A DNA stretch of 17,152 bases, from contig JAKAZH010000015.1 in assembly GCA_021815935.1 (NCBI GenBank), forward strand, positions 1 through 17,152, written 5' to 3'. How positions within the stretch are numbered: the first letter of the stretch is position 1; every line of letters begins with the position of its first letter. The translations under genes were made by a program, and so were the position numbers. Source of the stretch: Actinomycetes bacterium (lineage in GTDB: Bacteria > Actinomycetota > Acidimicrobiia > Acidimicrobiales > Palsa-688). Below, in pieces: positions 8,248 to 15,566 of the stretch. The notes under the pieces are model-generated. The model had not been told where the DNA came from. It did no database searches and saw only the letters and a program-made list of their open reading frames with translations.

Positions 8248-8964
8248 CTACTTGTGCAACGCCCTCCCCACAATGATCGCAACCTCGTAAAGAACGAGCA
8301 TCGGCACGGCCATCGCGAGGAAGGAGAAGGGGTCGCTGCTCGGAGTGACGATCGCAGCTACGGCACAGATGACGACGATCGCCGGGCGGCGCCACTTCCG
8401 CCAAAGGCGGCTCGGTACCACGCCTGCGATCTCCAAGAACACGAGAATGAGCGGATACATGAACACGGCGCCGAATACGACCGCCATGGCCACATACAAA
8501 GTGAAGTATTCAGACGGCGAGAACAGCGGCACGACTCCTTGACCGCTTACGTCGATAAGCCAGTTGAGGGCCTTCGGGAAGATGAACACCGCGGCTGTGA
8601 CCCCTCCGGCGAACAGGACGACCGCCGCGGCGACGAACGGGAAAATGTAACGCTTCTCGTTCTTGTGAAGGCCGGGAGTGATGAACCGCCACAACTCCCA
8701 GAAGATCACCGGTGTCGCAAGCGCCACCCCGCCGTACCCGCACACTTTCAGCCTGGTGGTGAAACCCTCGAGTGGACTCGACGTCACCAGGTTCGGCGTT
8801 ACCACCTTCCCCGGGTGGTGGGCGGCGAACGACGTGTACGGCTCGAGCATGAACTTGATGATCGGGTTGTACAAGAACCATATGACGACCATCCCGGCTA
8901 CCACTGCTACCAGAGTCACGATCACCCTGTTGCGAAGCTCCGCGAGGTGCTCGAAGAGCGTCAT
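8248..8964 (-). CDS. tatC: Twin-arginine translocase subunit TatC
   Basis: TatC is the integral membrane receptor of the Tat pathway and binds the twin-arginine signal of folded exported proteins. The 238 residues give six membrane segments at about 14-33, 75-95, 108-130, 155-178, 195-210 and 215-233. The start MTLFEHLAELRNR matches the conserved cytoplasmic N-terminus, with Glu9 equal to E. coli Glu15. FITPGLHKNEKR at 94-105 carries the Phe and Glu of the signal-binding loop. VTPSSDPFSFLAMAVPM near 206-222 is also typical. I start at the ATG at 8964 because AAGGA lies seven bases upstream and family homology begins there. A GTG at 9015 would add 17 polar residues but has no ribosome site. 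It follows a TatA/TatB gene and precedes helY. Confidence 0.95.
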   Translation of the reverse strand: MTLFEHLAELRNRVIVTLVAVVAGMVVIWFLYNPIIKFMLEPYTSFAAHHPGKVVTPNLVTSSPLEGFTTRLKVCGYGGVALATPVIFWELWRFITPGLHKNEKRYIFPFVAAAVVLFAGGVTAAVFIFPKALNWLIDVSGQGVVPLFSPSEYFTLYVAMAVVFGAVFMYPLILVFLEIAGVVPSRLWRKWRRPAIVVICAVAAIVTPSSDPFSFLAMAVPMLVLYEVAIIVGRALHK

Positions 8965-8971
8965 GGTCGAT

Positions 8972-8976
8972 TCCTT
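8972..8976 (-). promoter_or_regulatory. Shine-Dalgarno site of tatC
   Basis: The minus strand reads AAGGA, seven bases before the ATG at 8964. It favours this start over the upstream GTG at 9015. Confidence 0.6.
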
Positions 8977-9029
8977 GGAGCGGGTCCTCTCCCCAGCCTG
9001 TTCCTCCGTGGTCACCGTCAGACGCGCAA

Positions 9030-9455
9030 TCAGTTGAGCGAGGGGTCGTCGGGCGTTGCGCCCCAGATCGCCGGTTGCGAGGCGTTGGCCGGGTTAGCCG
9101 GCGCTGTGGCGGCAGGGTTGGCGGCAGGGTTGGCGGTGCCGGTGGGGTTGGCTGTGCCGGCGGGGTTGGCTGTGGCGGCGGGGTTAGTTGTCGCGCCTGG
9201 TTCGAGGAGGCCTGTGACCGCACCCACTACGTTTCTGCGGATCGCGGCGGGCCGCAGCTCCGCCAGGTCGGACATGTTGAGCCCTGTCGAGTCGAGCGCT
9301 CCTGACACCTCCTCGTGGAACGTCGCCGTCATCGAGCGCAGATTCGCGACGAGACGCCCCAGGCCTCGAGCTGCCTGCGGGAGGCGATTGGGGCCGAGGA
9401 CCACTAGTGCCACAAGGGCAACCATTGCCAACTTGTCGGGGCTCAGATCGAGCAC
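9030..9455 (-). CDS. tatB: Twin-arginine translocase TatA/TatB-family subunit (TatB-like)
   Basis: A 141-residue protein with one N-terminal membrane helix (residues 5-21), a hinge GPNRLPQAAR at 21-30 and an amphipathic helix to about 52. The VVLGPxRLP hinge is closer to TatB than to the FG hinge of most TatA proteins, so I lean to TatB, the subunit that receives substrate together with TatC. The mycobacterial gene at this place is called tatA, and the assignment could be either. The last 60 residues are an Ala-Asn-Pro-Thr-rich repeat tail, probably disordered in the cytoplasm. The GTG at 9455 is supported by AGGA seven bases upstream (9463-9466). No second TatA/B gene is in the window. Confidence 0.85.
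   Translation of the reverse strand: MLDLSPDKLAMVALVALVVLGPNRLPQAARGLGRLVANLRSMTATFHEEVSGALDSTGLNMSDLAELRPAAIRRNVVGAVTGLLEPGATTNPAATANPAGTANPTGTANPAANPAATAPANPANASQPAIWGATPDDPSLN
9100..9192 (-). repeat. Imperfect repeat encoding the Asn-Pro-Ala tail of the Tat subunit
   Basis: The plus strand carries a run of imperfect units such as ggcggcagggtt and gctgtgccggcggggttg. They encode repeated A-N-P-A/T-G-T tetra- to octapeptides in the C-terminal tail of the TatB-like protein. Confidence 0.7.
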
Positions 9456-9525
9456 GTCGCTATCCTACTCGGGTTCAGATGCTATTTCCGGCGCAGGAGA
9501 GTCAGTCCGTCTACGTCGTCGACGA

Positions 9526-9690
9526 CTAGCGCCGCTGCGCTCGCCGGCGGGCCGGCGACGAGCGGAGTGGCCTCATGGCGCGGCGAAGATCTGACACGTC
9601 TCGTCGAAGGCGAGCAGCGACCCAAGCGGCGGCTGCCGCACCAACGGCGGCCACGCCAAGACCCGTGGCCCACTGCCACCCATTCGCCAT
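9526..9690 (-). CDS. Small single-pass membrane protein, 54 residues
   Basis: This short frame runs from the ATG at 9690 to the TAG at 9526-9528. The predicted protein begins MANGWQWATGLGVAAVGAAA, a membrane helix spanning about residues 6-26. It continues with a strongly basic amphipathic part (RLRRDVSDLRRAMRPL) and a tail of Arg, Ala and Gln. The charge rule places the basic C-terminus in the cytoplasm. It starts 11 bases after the stop of the zinc-ribbon gene and ends 70 bases before the Tat subunit, so it fits a shared transcript. The layout, one helix then a basic amphipathic helix, resembles a shrunken TatA, but there is no hinge motif. The ribosome site is poor: GAGG is only one base from the ATG. 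I do not recognise the family. Confidence 0.55.
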   Translation of the reverse strand: MANGWQWATGLGVAAVGAAAAAWVAARLRRDVSDLRRAMRPLRSSPARRRAQRR

Positions 9691-9701
9691 GCCTCTAAGT
9701 T

Positions 9702-10067
9702 CTAGCCGTCGCGCAGGGCGTTCGCCAACTCAGACCACCAGCCGTCTGTCTCTAGGGCGGCGTGGAAGTCGAGAAGATCATTGTGAGAAATCGGGGCCCC
9801 GACTCTTGCCTCGGCGAGCTCCGCCGGATAACTCCAGGCTACGAGCCTTGAACCGGCTGCCGACAGGGATTCCACGACGGACATGCTGGCCGGCTTGTTG
9901 GCTATGAGCGAGCACGACGGGCAGACGAAGGAGTACGTGGAGGTCCCGTCGGAGGTGCACGTCTGGATCTGGACCTGCTCCGAGGTCAGCTCCACGTCGC
10001 CACAGGTGGGACAGGTCGCCCAGACAACGGCGAAACGCTGTTGGCGCCGGGAGCGGGTGTAGGCCAC
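9702..10067 (-). CDS. Zinc-ribbon hypothetical protein
   Basis: A 121-residue protein with two knuckles, CPTCG (Cys19, Cys22) and CPSC (Cys49, Cys52), which should bind one zinc ion. The rest is a conserved-looking alpha/beta part ending in SHNDLLDFHAALETDGWWSE, a pattern I have seen in actinobacterial proteins of unknown function. A further cysteine at 37 lies between the knuckles. The GTG at 10067 is the best start in frame, although its ribosome site is weak. The open frame continues upstream, where it is antisense to the divergent GDPD gene and has no coding look. It is the first gene of a probable unit with the small membrane protein and perhaps the tat genes. The role is unknown; zinc ribbons of this kind often bind nucleic acid or protein partners. 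Confidence 0.75.
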   Translation of the reverse strand: MAYTRSRRQQRFAVVWATCPTCGDVELTSEQVQIQTCTSDGTSTYSFVCPSCSLIANKPASMSVVESLSAAGSRLVAWSYPAELAEARVGAPISHNDLLDFHAALETDGWWSELANALRDG

Positions 10068-10134
10068 ACTGGTATCTTCGGCGCCCCGCAGGATCTCCTT
10101 GAGTCGCTCCGGGCATTGCAGATGCGAGGTGTTG
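10068..10134. promoter_or_regulatory. Divergent promoter region
   Basis: These 67 bases separate the minus-strand zinc-ribbon gene from the plus-strand GDPD gene and should hold both promoters unless one overlaps the opposite coding region. A TATCTT at 10072-10077 on the plus strand is a weak -10 candidate; no clear -35 box is seen. Confidence 0.35.
10126..10129 (+). promoter_or_regulatory. Shine-Dalgarno site of the GDPD gene
   Basis: GAGG lies five bases before the ATG at 10135. It supports that start over earlier in-frame starts in the divergent promoter region. Confidence 0.55.
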
Positions 10135-10848
10135 ATGCCAGCAGATCGGGTGCGAACCTGGGGCGACAGACCGCTCGGTTTCGCCCACCGGGGGGCACGA
10201 AGCGAGCAGAGGGAGAACACGATCGCCGCATTCAGGCGAGCCCTCGACCTCGGAGCGCGTGGGCTCGAAAGCGACGCTTGGCTGACAAGCGACGGCACGG
10301 TGGTACTCGACCACGACGGGGTCCTCGGGCCGATCTGGAGGCGTCGCTCCATCGCAGCGACGCCACGGCGAGACCTCCCAGGGCACATCCCCAGCCTCGG
10401 TGACCTCTACGCCGCCTGTGGCAGCAGCTTCGAGCTGTCCCTGGACGTCAAGGACATCCGGGCACTGGACGGGATCGTCGCTGCCGCCCGAGAGGCGGGT
10501 GCCGCCGAGCGACTGTGGCTTTGTTCGTCGGACTGGCGTCCCATGGCAGCCTGGCGGACGCTCGTCCCCGAGGCCCGCCTCGTCGAGTCGACCAACCTGT
10601 CGTCGATGGCGGAAGGCGTGCGCCCGCGCCTCGCAGCGCTACGCGAATCGGGTATCGACGCAGTCAACCTTCACCGATCCCAGTGGAACGCCGAGGTACT
10701 CCGAGAGGTGCACGCCGCCGGGCTGTTGGGATTGGCGTGGGATGTGCAGAGCGCCGGGCGGCTGTCCGAGATGATCGCCTTGGGCATCGACGCCTTGTAC
10801 TGCGACGACGTCGCCCTGATGATGAGGGTGATACTCGACCAGGGTTGA
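10135..10848 (+). CDS. Glycerophosphodiester phosphodiesterase family protein
   Basis: A 237-residue GDPD-family TIM-barrel protein. These enzymes split glycerophosphodiesters, the deacylated remains of phospholipids, into glycerol-3-phosphate and an alcohol. Catalytic motifs are visible: HRG at 18-20, ENT at 27-29, the metal ligands ESD at 45-47, TSDGTVVLDHD at 51-61 with the second catalytic His60, and ELSLDVKD near 100-107. The C-terminal GLAWDVQSAGRLSEMIALGI then DALYCDD is the usual last barrel strands. There is no signal peptide, so it should act in the cytoplasm. It stands alone on the plus strand between two minus-strand blocks, 24 bases ahead of the toxin-antitoxin pair. Confidence 0.9.
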   Translation: MPADRVRTWGDRPLGFAHRGARSEQRENTIAAFRRALDLGARGLESDAWLTSDGTVVLDHDGVLGPIWRRRSIAATPRRDLPGHIPSLGDLYAACGSSFELSLDVKDIRALDGIVAAAREAGAAERLWLCSSDWRPMAAWRTLVPEARLVESTNLSSMAEGVRPRLAALRESGIDAVNLHRSQWNAEVLREVHAAGLLGLAWDVQSAGRLSEMIALGIDALYCDDVALMMRVILDQG

Positions 10849-10872
10849 GCAGAAACTTGGTAAGGTAAAAGT

Positions 10873-11115
10873 ATGACCGTCGCGAAGGTTACTGTGAGTC
10901 TCGACCGGGTGGTAGCGGAACGGGCCCGCCGAGACGTGAGAGAGGGACGGGCAAAATCCGTGAGCGCCTGGATCAACGAGGCCGGGTTGGCACGCGTTGA
11001 GGGCGAGGATCTTGCGTCGGTTCTTGCGGCCATATTCGACGAGACTGGCGGACCGGTCAGCGAAGAGGAGCTCGCTGTGGCACGGCGGCGACTGGCAAAC
11101 GCCGAACGGCGTTGA
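10873..11115 (+). CDS. Antitoxin of a VapBC-like pair (ribbon-helix-helix)
   Basis: An 80-residue protein. The N-terminal strand KVTVSLDRVVAERARRDV and the following helices (SVSAWINEAGLARV) fit a MetJ/Arc-type ribbon-helix-helix DNA-binding domain. The acidic C-terminal helix region (DETGGPVSEEELAVARRRL) would wrap the toxin. VapB-type antitoxins of this kind neutralise the paired PIN nuclease and repress their own operon. AAGG at 10862-10865 is seven bases before the ATG. The same bases form TAAGGT, a TANNNT box six bases from the ATG, so a leaderless transcript is an alternative. The stop overlaps the toxin start. Confidence 0.85.
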   Translation: MTVAKVTVSLDRVVAERARRDVREGRAKSVSAWINEAGLARVEGEDLASVLAAIFDETGGPVSEEELAVARRRLANAERR

Positions 11116-11486
11116 CCGTCGTCCTCGACGCAGGGGCGCTTATAGCGCTGGAGCGAGGAGACCGAACGACGGCAGCCATCATCGAGGTAGCGCGTCGGGG
11201 GCAAAGGGGCGTAGTGGTACCCGCGGGAGTAGTTGGGCAGGTGTGGAGGGACAGCAGCCGTCAGGCCCGGCTGGCCCGGCTGCTTAAGGCTCAAGAGGTC
11301 CTCGTCGAAGCTTTGACAGACTCCGGAGCTCGTGCTGCGGGGCTCCTGTGCGCGGCGGCGGGGACAGCCGATGTCATCGACGCCTCTGTTGTCCTGGCTG
11401 CTCGCCGTTACAGCGCAACGGTGATTAGCTCCGATCGAACCGATCTTCGAGCTTTGGACCCCGATGTTCGCGTCCTGGACTGCTGA
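11112..11486 (+). CDS. PIN-domain toxin of a VapBC-like pair
   Basis: A 124-residue PIN-domain protein, in this setting a likely RNA-cleaving toxin. Acidic residues of the active site appear as Asp6 (VLDAGALIALE), Asp87/Asp90 (ADVIDASVVLAARR) and Asp108 (SSDRTDLRAL). In the segment VPAGVVGQVWR the position often held by Glu is Gln43. From memory this is shared by a group of actinobacterial PIN proteins with QARLARLL just after, but it should be compared. The TTG start at 11112 overlaps the antitoxin stop in TTGA, so the toxin is translated by re-initiation, which keeps it below the antitoxin. It ends 43 bases before the convergent end of lepB. Confidence 0.85.
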   Translation: MTVVLDAGALIALERGDRTTAAIIEVARRGQRGVVVPAGVVGQVWRDSSRQARLARLLKAQEVLVEALTDSGARAAGLLCAAAGTADVIDASVVLAARRYSATVISSDRTDLRALDPDVRVLDC

Positions 11487-11529
11487 CCGCGGAACACCGC
11501 TTTTGCGGCCACAGGCTGTGCCCCCAGAC

Positions 11530-12249
11530 TCAGAGGCTGCCGATCTGCGATATCGGCCAGACGATAGCGAACGCCTCGCCGATGATGAGGTTTCCTGAGA
11601 TCGGGCCGATGTAGCGGGAATCTTCGGAGTCCCCCCTGTTGTCGCCCATCACGTAGTACTCGTTGGGGGGCAGATGCAGAGTGTTGCCGGTGCAGTCCAC
11701 GTGCGAGTAGCCCGCTGCCGGGTCGCAGATAGGCGGCCCCGGGGCAGCCTTCGCTTGTGCGGACAGCCACGGCTCGGGAGCGAGGTGGCCGTTTACGAAA
11801 ATCTCGCCTTGCGGTCCCGAGCTCAGAGTCTCGCCGGGCAGGCCGACAACTCGCTTGATCAGGTACGTGATACCCGGCGTGAAGTCGCCGGCCGGCTTTT
11901 TGAAGACGATGACATTCCCGAAGTGAACCGGATGCAGATGGTAGCTGAGCTTGTTGACCAGCACTTTGTCGCCGACGTGAAGGGTCGGCTCCATGGAACC
12001 GGACGGGATGAAGAATGGCTGCAGGACGAAGCTTCTCATCGCAAGCGCCGCCGCGAGCGCTACAGCCAATACAGCACCCCACTCGATGATCGCTCTGCCA
12101 CGTCGGCGACGCCGGCTTGGCTTCGCCGACACGACCGCATGTCTAGCGCCACCGGCGGCTCCTAACGCACCCGGCTCGCCCATATCGGACCCGCCTTCAC
12201 TTAGCTCGTCTGCCCCGGGACGCGGCGATTCGTTCGACAGGTCGGGCAC
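11530..12249 (-). CDS. lepB: Signal peptidase I
   Basis: Signal peptidase I removes signal peptides from exported proteins on the outer face of the membrane. The 239 residues comprise a disordered cytoplasmic head, a basic stop (SRRRRRGR at 45-52), one membrane segment at about 55-75 and the catalytic domain. Catalytic Ser85 lies in IPSGSMEPTL and the general base Lys132 in YLIKRVVGLPGE. YYVMGDNRGDSEDSR at 198-212 is the family box near the C-terminus. Cys175 and Cys186 could form a disulfide in the exported domain. The GTG at 12249 has no clear ribosome site; an ATG at residue 23 (12183) is an alternative. It starts 32 bases after the pafC stop, so it is probably read with pafABC. Confidence 0.95.
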   Translation of the reverse strand: MPDLSNESPRPGADELSEGGSDMGEPGALGAAGGARHAVVSAKPSRRRRRGRAIIEWGAVLAVALAAALAMRSFVLQPFFIPSGSMEPTLHVGDKVLVNKLSYHLHPVHFGNVIVFKKPAGDFTPGITYLIKRVVGLPGETLSSGPQGEIFVNGHLAPEPWLSAQAKAAPGPPICDPAAGYSHVDCTGNTLHLPPNEYYVMGDNRGDSEDSRYIGPISGNLIIGEAFAIVWPISQIGSL

Positions 12250-12281
12250 GAGACTCGACGCTAGTCAACCGCAGGGTCGTC

Positions 12282-13235
12282 TCAGTGTCGGTACCGGCCG
12301 AGGATCCGCCGAGCGGCGACGCTACGCACGCTCAGGTCGCCCGACACGACCTTGATTGCGTCACCGCCTCGAAGGAGGAGCCTCTCAATCCAAGCCTTCT
12401 CCCCCACCTTGAGGCTCACCCGCAGCACCCCGCCGCCCAAGTCTTCGATCCCGTCGTTCGGGTATTGCTCGGCGACCCAGTGGGCGCCCGTCTCGAGGTC
12501 CAAGACCCAGGTAGCGTCGCTCGGCGACGCGCTGTACAGCGGTCTGGCGGCCGAACTCTTGGCGGCACGGCTCGCAGGTGAAGTCGCGAACGTCTCGGAG
12601 GTCACCGACGCTTCCATCATCCGGTCGGCGCGAAACATCCGCTCAGCGCCGGCCGTCTCGCACCACGCCTCCAGGTACCAGTGGCCGGCCACGTTGAGGA
12701 CTCTCCAAGGATGCACGACGCGCTCGGTCGTGGCGTCACGGCCGGACGAGTAGTAGACAAGACGGAGTTTGCGGTGTTCGAGCATCGCGTTTCGTAGCGT
12801 TTCGAGGATTCCCGCCGGGGTGTCGTCGAGGTCCACGTCGAGCATTTCACCCTCCGGTAAGCCGAGGGCGACTTCGAGCTTCGCCAGTGCCGACGCGAGA
12901 GCGGTGTTGGCCTCTGATGCGGGCATCCGCAGGTAGAAGTGACCGACGGCGGCGAGCGCCAGCGCCTCCCGGCTTGTCAGCTTCAGAGGCCGCCGAAAAT
13001 AATCCGCCATGCGTATCCATACGCGGCCACCCGAGATATCCACGTCGACGAGCACGTCAGGAGTAAACGGGTAGACCCCGCAGAGGAACAACAGGTCGAG
13101 GTCGGCGATCAGCTCTTTCTCGGTAACGTCGAAGCGAGCGCTCACCTCCGAAAGGTGCGGGCCGTCCCTCGACGCTATCCACGGGACGATCGCAAGCAGG
13201 CGGCCCAGGCGCTCCCCTGCGCTCACGGCGCTCAC
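12282..13235 (-). CDS. pafC: WYL-domain transcription regulator PafC
   Basis: A 317-residue WYL protein, the second of a pair. The N-terminal 80 residues form a helix-turn-helix-like domain (SGERLGRLLAIVPWIAS-type start, then LSEVSARFDVTEKELIADLD). The WYL domain spans about 145-215, with the name-giving residues in GHWYLEAW (Trp186, Tyr187, Leu188) and basic residues that sense a ligand in the family. The C-terminal part fits the WCX extension. In mycobacteria PafB and PafC together activate DNA-damage genes independently of LexA. The GTG start overlaps the pafB stop by four bases (GTGA), and GGAGG lies seven bases upstream. Coupled translation agrees with a heterodimer. The open frame continues upstream opposite nothing recognisable, inside pafB, and is not coding there. 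Confidence 0.92.
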   Translation of the reverse strand: MSAVSAGERLGRLLAIVPWIASRDGPHLSEVSARFDVTEKELIADLDLLFLCGVYPFTPDVLVDVDISGGRVWIRMADYFRRPLKLTSREALALAAVGHFYLRMPASEANTALASALAKLEVALGLPEGEMLDVDLDDTPAGILETLRNAMLEHRKLRLVYYSSGRDATTERVVHPWRVLNVAGHWYLEAWCETAGAERMFRADRMMEASVTSETFATSPASRAAKSSAARPLYSASPSDATWVLDLETGAHWVAEQYPNDGIEDLGGGVLRVSLKVGEKAWIERLLLRGGDAIKVVSGDLSVRSVAARRILGRYRH

Positions 13236-14173
13236 GCGAGCGCCTCCAGCCAGGAGATCACGTCGTCGCGCAGCTCCGCCGGCCCGACAATCTCTGCGTG
13301 CTCGAGATAGCCGAGTACCACACTGCGCAGTCCGGCGCTGCCCGTAACCGGAATCTCGAAGAGGGTCGAGCCGTCCTTCCTCACCTCTTTGACCGTAGAA
13401 TCGCCGAACTCCCCTCGCGCCAGGACAGCGTGGTCGGCGTCGACGAGCACTGACGCCAGCTTCTGGGTCTCGTCGCCGATGCGCCACGGCGGGGGTGGCC
13501 CGGCGCGGGCTTCGCTCGGCGTGTCGAAGGCACCGGCGTCTCCGACGGTGACAAGCTCCGACTCGACACGGTCCAGGCGGAAAAGCCGCTCCCCCGCCGG
13601 CCCGCTGTCGAAACCGGCGAGATACCAGTGACCTCGGTGATACGAGAGGCGCCACGGGTCGACGAGGCGTTGCCGACCGCTGTAGGCAAAAGCGACCCGG
13701 CGTCGCTCGGCGATCGCGGCGAAAGCGACGGCCGCCGTCGCCTCGACGTGAACTTCGGCTCCCGCGACTTCGACGGCTCCACCGCGACCGGGCGGCGGCG
13801 AAGCCCCGACCGCGCCGCCGAGTTTGCGTAGCGCTGCCTGGAGCGCTTCGCTCCACTCCCCTTCGAGATGGACCGCCGAAGCGGCGAGTCGTATCGCCGT
13901 CAGCTCCTCCTCGTCGAGGCCGGGGTCGCCAAGCTCGTACAGCTCACGCGGTATGCGGTAGCCGACCTCGTCGTTCGCCCCGTCGGGTGTCTCGGTCACC
14001 ACCGGGAAGCCCATCTGGCGCAGCAGGTCCTTGTCGCGCTCGAAGTTCCGTCGGAAGGCGTGAGGATCCGACGAGTAGCCTTCGATCCTCTCCGCTATCT
14101 CCGCCCGCGTCAAAGGGTGGTTGGTGTCGATCAGGGCTGCCACAAGGTTGACGAGACGTTCGAGGCGTTCCAT
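13232..14173 (-). CDS. pafB: WYL-domain transcription regulator PafB
   Basis: A 313-residue WYL protein. Residues 1-65 form a winged helix-turn-helix (MERLERLVNLVAALID, then RAEIAERIEGYSSDPHAFRR and an ERDKDLLRQMGFPV wing). The WYL domain at about 140-208 holds GHWYLAGF (Trp183, Tyr184, Leu185) and VDPWRLSY. The C-terminal 100 residues are the WCX-type extension. It is the partner of PafC. I start at the ATG at 14173: GGAGGAG lies six bases upstream, and the frame further upstream lies in the pafA stop region. The gap from the pafA stop is 17 bases, so pafA, pafB and pafC form an operon, as in mycobacteria. Confidence 0.92.
   Translation of the reverse strand: MERLERLVNLVAALIDTNHPLTRAEIAERIEGYSSDPHAFRRNFERDKDLLRQMGFPVVTETPDGANDEVGYRIPRELYELGDPGLDEEELTAIRLAASAVHLEGEWSEALQAALRKLGGAVGASPPPGRGGAVEVAGAEVHVEATAAVAFAAIAERRRVAFAYSGRQRLVDPWRLSYHRGHWYLAGFDSGPAGERLFRLDRVESELVTVGDAGAFDTPSEARAGPPPPWRIGDETQKLASVLVDADHAVLARGEFGDSTVKEVRKDGSTLFEIPVTGSAGLRSVVLGYLEHAEIVGPAELRDDVISWLEALA
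13243..13247 (-). promoter_or_regulatory. Shine-Dalgarno site of pafC inside pafB
   Basis: The minus strand reads GGAGG, seven bases before the GTG at 13235. It picks this start from several in-frame candidates and lies within the last codons of pafB. Confidence 0.65.
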
Positions 14174-14179
14174 GCTGCG

Positions 14180-14186
14180 CTCCTCC
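14180..14186 (-). promoter_or_regulatory. Shine-Dalgarno site of pafB
   Basis: The minus strand reads GGAGGAG, six bases before the ATG at 14173, in the 17-base gap after pafA. It rules out the longer upstream frame. Confidence 0.7.
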
Positions 14187-14190
14187 GGCG

Positions 14191-15549
14191 CTAAAGCGAG
14201 GCGATCAGCTTGTCGACGCGCTCGTCCACCGATTTGAACGGGTCCTTGCAAAGCACGGTCCGCTGAGCCTGATCGTTCAGTTTCAGGTGTACCCAGTCGA
14301 CGGTGAAGTCCCGGCGGCGCTCCTTCGCCCGGCGGATGAAGTCGCCTCGCAGCTTCGCCCGGGTGGACTGTGGGGGCTGGTCGACGGCATTGTCTATGGC
14401 TTCGTCGGTCGTTGCACGCTCGACGAGCCCGGCCCGCTGCAGCTTGTAGAAGAGGCTTCGCTCAACGTTGACGTCGTGGTACTGAAGGTCGATCAGGGCA
14501 ACTTTCGGGTGCCCGAGGGCGAGCTGGTGGCGTTCGCGGTAACGCTCGATCAGGTGGTGCTTGATCACCCAGTCGCACTCGCGCTCCATGGACCAGGGGT
14601 CTTTGGCAAGGCCGGTGATGCAGTGCTCCCACATGTCGAGGGCGCGATCTTCGAGGGGTGAGAGTCCTTTGAGATCCCGGTAGCGTTTTGCCCTCTCCAG
14701 GTACACGGACTGGATCTCGAGCGCCGACGCCTCCCGGCCGTTCGCAAGGCGCACACGCCGCTTGAGGGACGTGTCGTGGCTGATCTCGCGTATCGCCCGG
14801 ATCGGGTTCTCCAACGTCATGTCTCGAAGCACGACCGAAGGGTCCTCCAGCATCCGCAGCAAGATGCTGGTAGTGCCGATCTTGAGGAACGTCGCGTACT
14901 CGCTCATGTTCGAGTCGCCGACGATGACGTGCAGACGCCGGTAGTACTCGGCGTCGGCGTGCGGCTCGTCGCGGGTGTTGATGATCGGGCGGCTGCGGGT
15001 CGTCGCGGACGACACCCCCTCCCAGATGTGCTCGGCTCGTTGGCTTATGCAGTAGATCGCCCCCCGAGCTGTCTGGAGTACCTTCCCGGCGCCGGCGTAG
15101 ATCTGGCGGGACACGAAGAACGGGATGAGGACCTCCGCGTAGTGGGCGAAGTCGTCGCGCCGCGCCGTCAGGTAGTTCTCGTGGCAGCCGTAGGAGTTAC
15201 CGGCCGAGTCGGTGTTGTTCTTGAACAGGTACACGACCCCGCGGATGCCTTCCTCGCGCAGCCTTGCCTCCGCCGAGCCGACGAGCTGCTCGAGGATCCG
15301 CTCCCCCGCCTTGTCGTGCGCCACGAGCTCCTCGATCGAGTCGCATTCAGGGGTCGCGTACTCGGGGTGGCTGCCGACGTCGAGATACAGACGCGCCCCG
15401 TTCTCCAAGAAGACGTTCGAGGAGCGGCCCCAGCTGACCACCCTCCTGAAAAGGTACCGTGCGACCTCGTCGGGGCTGAGGCGACGCTGGCCGCGAAGGG
15501 TACAGGTCACCCCGTATTCGTTCTCGAGGCCGAAGATACGTCGATCCAT
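14191..15549 (-). CDS. pafA: Pup--protein ligase PafA
   Basis: PafA joins the C-terminal glutamate of Pup to lysines of target proteins, using ATP, so that the mycobacterial-type proteasome can degrade them. The 452 residues equal the length of the M. tuberculosis enzyme. The N-terminal [16 protein letters not shown] carries the metal-binding Glu9 and Glu11. Asp57 in [17 protein letters not shown] is the catalytic base. [58 protein letters not shown] and the C-terminal [18 protein letters not shown] are near-invariant blocks. Ligase rather than deamidase (Dop) is favoured by the absence of the Dop-specific loop near residue 40. The ATG at 15549 has no ribosome site, and a long hairpin ends 12 bases before it. 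Pup, Dop and the proteasome genes are not in the window. Confidence 0.97.
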   Translation of the reverse strand: MDRRIFGLENEYGVTCTLRGQRRLSPDEVARYLFRRVVSWGRSSNVFLENGARLYLDVGSHPEYATPECDSIEELVAHDKAGERILEQLVGSAEARLREEGIRGVVYLFKNNTDSAGNSYGCHENYLTARRDDFAHYAEVLIPFFVSRQIYAGAGKVLQTARGAIYCISQRAEHIWEGVSSATTRSRPIINTRDEPHADAEYYRRLHVIVGDSNMSEYATFLKIGTTSILLRMLEDPSVVLRDMTLENPIRAIREISHDTSLKRRVRLANGREASALEIQSVYLERAKRYRDLKGLSPLEDRALDMWEHCITGLAKDPWSMERECDWVIKHHLIERYRERHQLALGHPKVALIDLQYHDVNVERSLFYKLQRAGLVERATTDEAIDNAVDQPPQSTRAKLRGDFIRRAKERRRDFTVDWVHLKLNDQAQRTVLCKDPFKSVDERVDKLIASL

Positions 15550-15555
15550 GATTAG

Positions 15556-15566
15556 CGCAGGCTAGC
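15556..15566 (-). promoter_or_regulatory. Possible -10 box for a near-leaderless pafA mRNA
   Basis: The minus strand reads TAGCCT (pattern TANNNT), followed by exactly nine bases and the pafA ATG. It overlaps the outer arm of the acs-pafA hairpin. No -35 box is clear. Confidence 0.25.

Noticed and set aside
8254..9594. 446-codon plus-strand open frame antisense to tatC and tatB
   Set aside because: The opposite strand holds clear Tat genes. Long antisense frames are common in high-GC DNA, and its composition (His, Arg, Asp) is that of a shadow.
10068..10388. N-terminal extension of the zinc-ribbon protein to 228 codons
   Set aside because: The extra part is antisense to the conserved start of the GDPD gene and is rich in Ser and Arg without domain features.
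10834..10849. Imperfect inverted repeat ctcgaccagggttgag before the antitoxin, as a possible operator
   Set aside because: Only six-base arms with one mismatch, overlapping the GDPD stop codon. Such repeats occur by chance.
11487..11529. Short hairpins between the convergent toxin and lepB genes (ccgcttttgcgg; cacag-ctgtg)
   Set aside because: Stems of four to five pairs without a following T-run are too weak to call a terminator.
13236..13856. N-terminal extension of pafC to 524 codons
   Set aside because: It lies out of frame within pafB and is Arg-rich shadow sequence. The GTG at 13235 has a good ribosome site and the expected four-base overlap.
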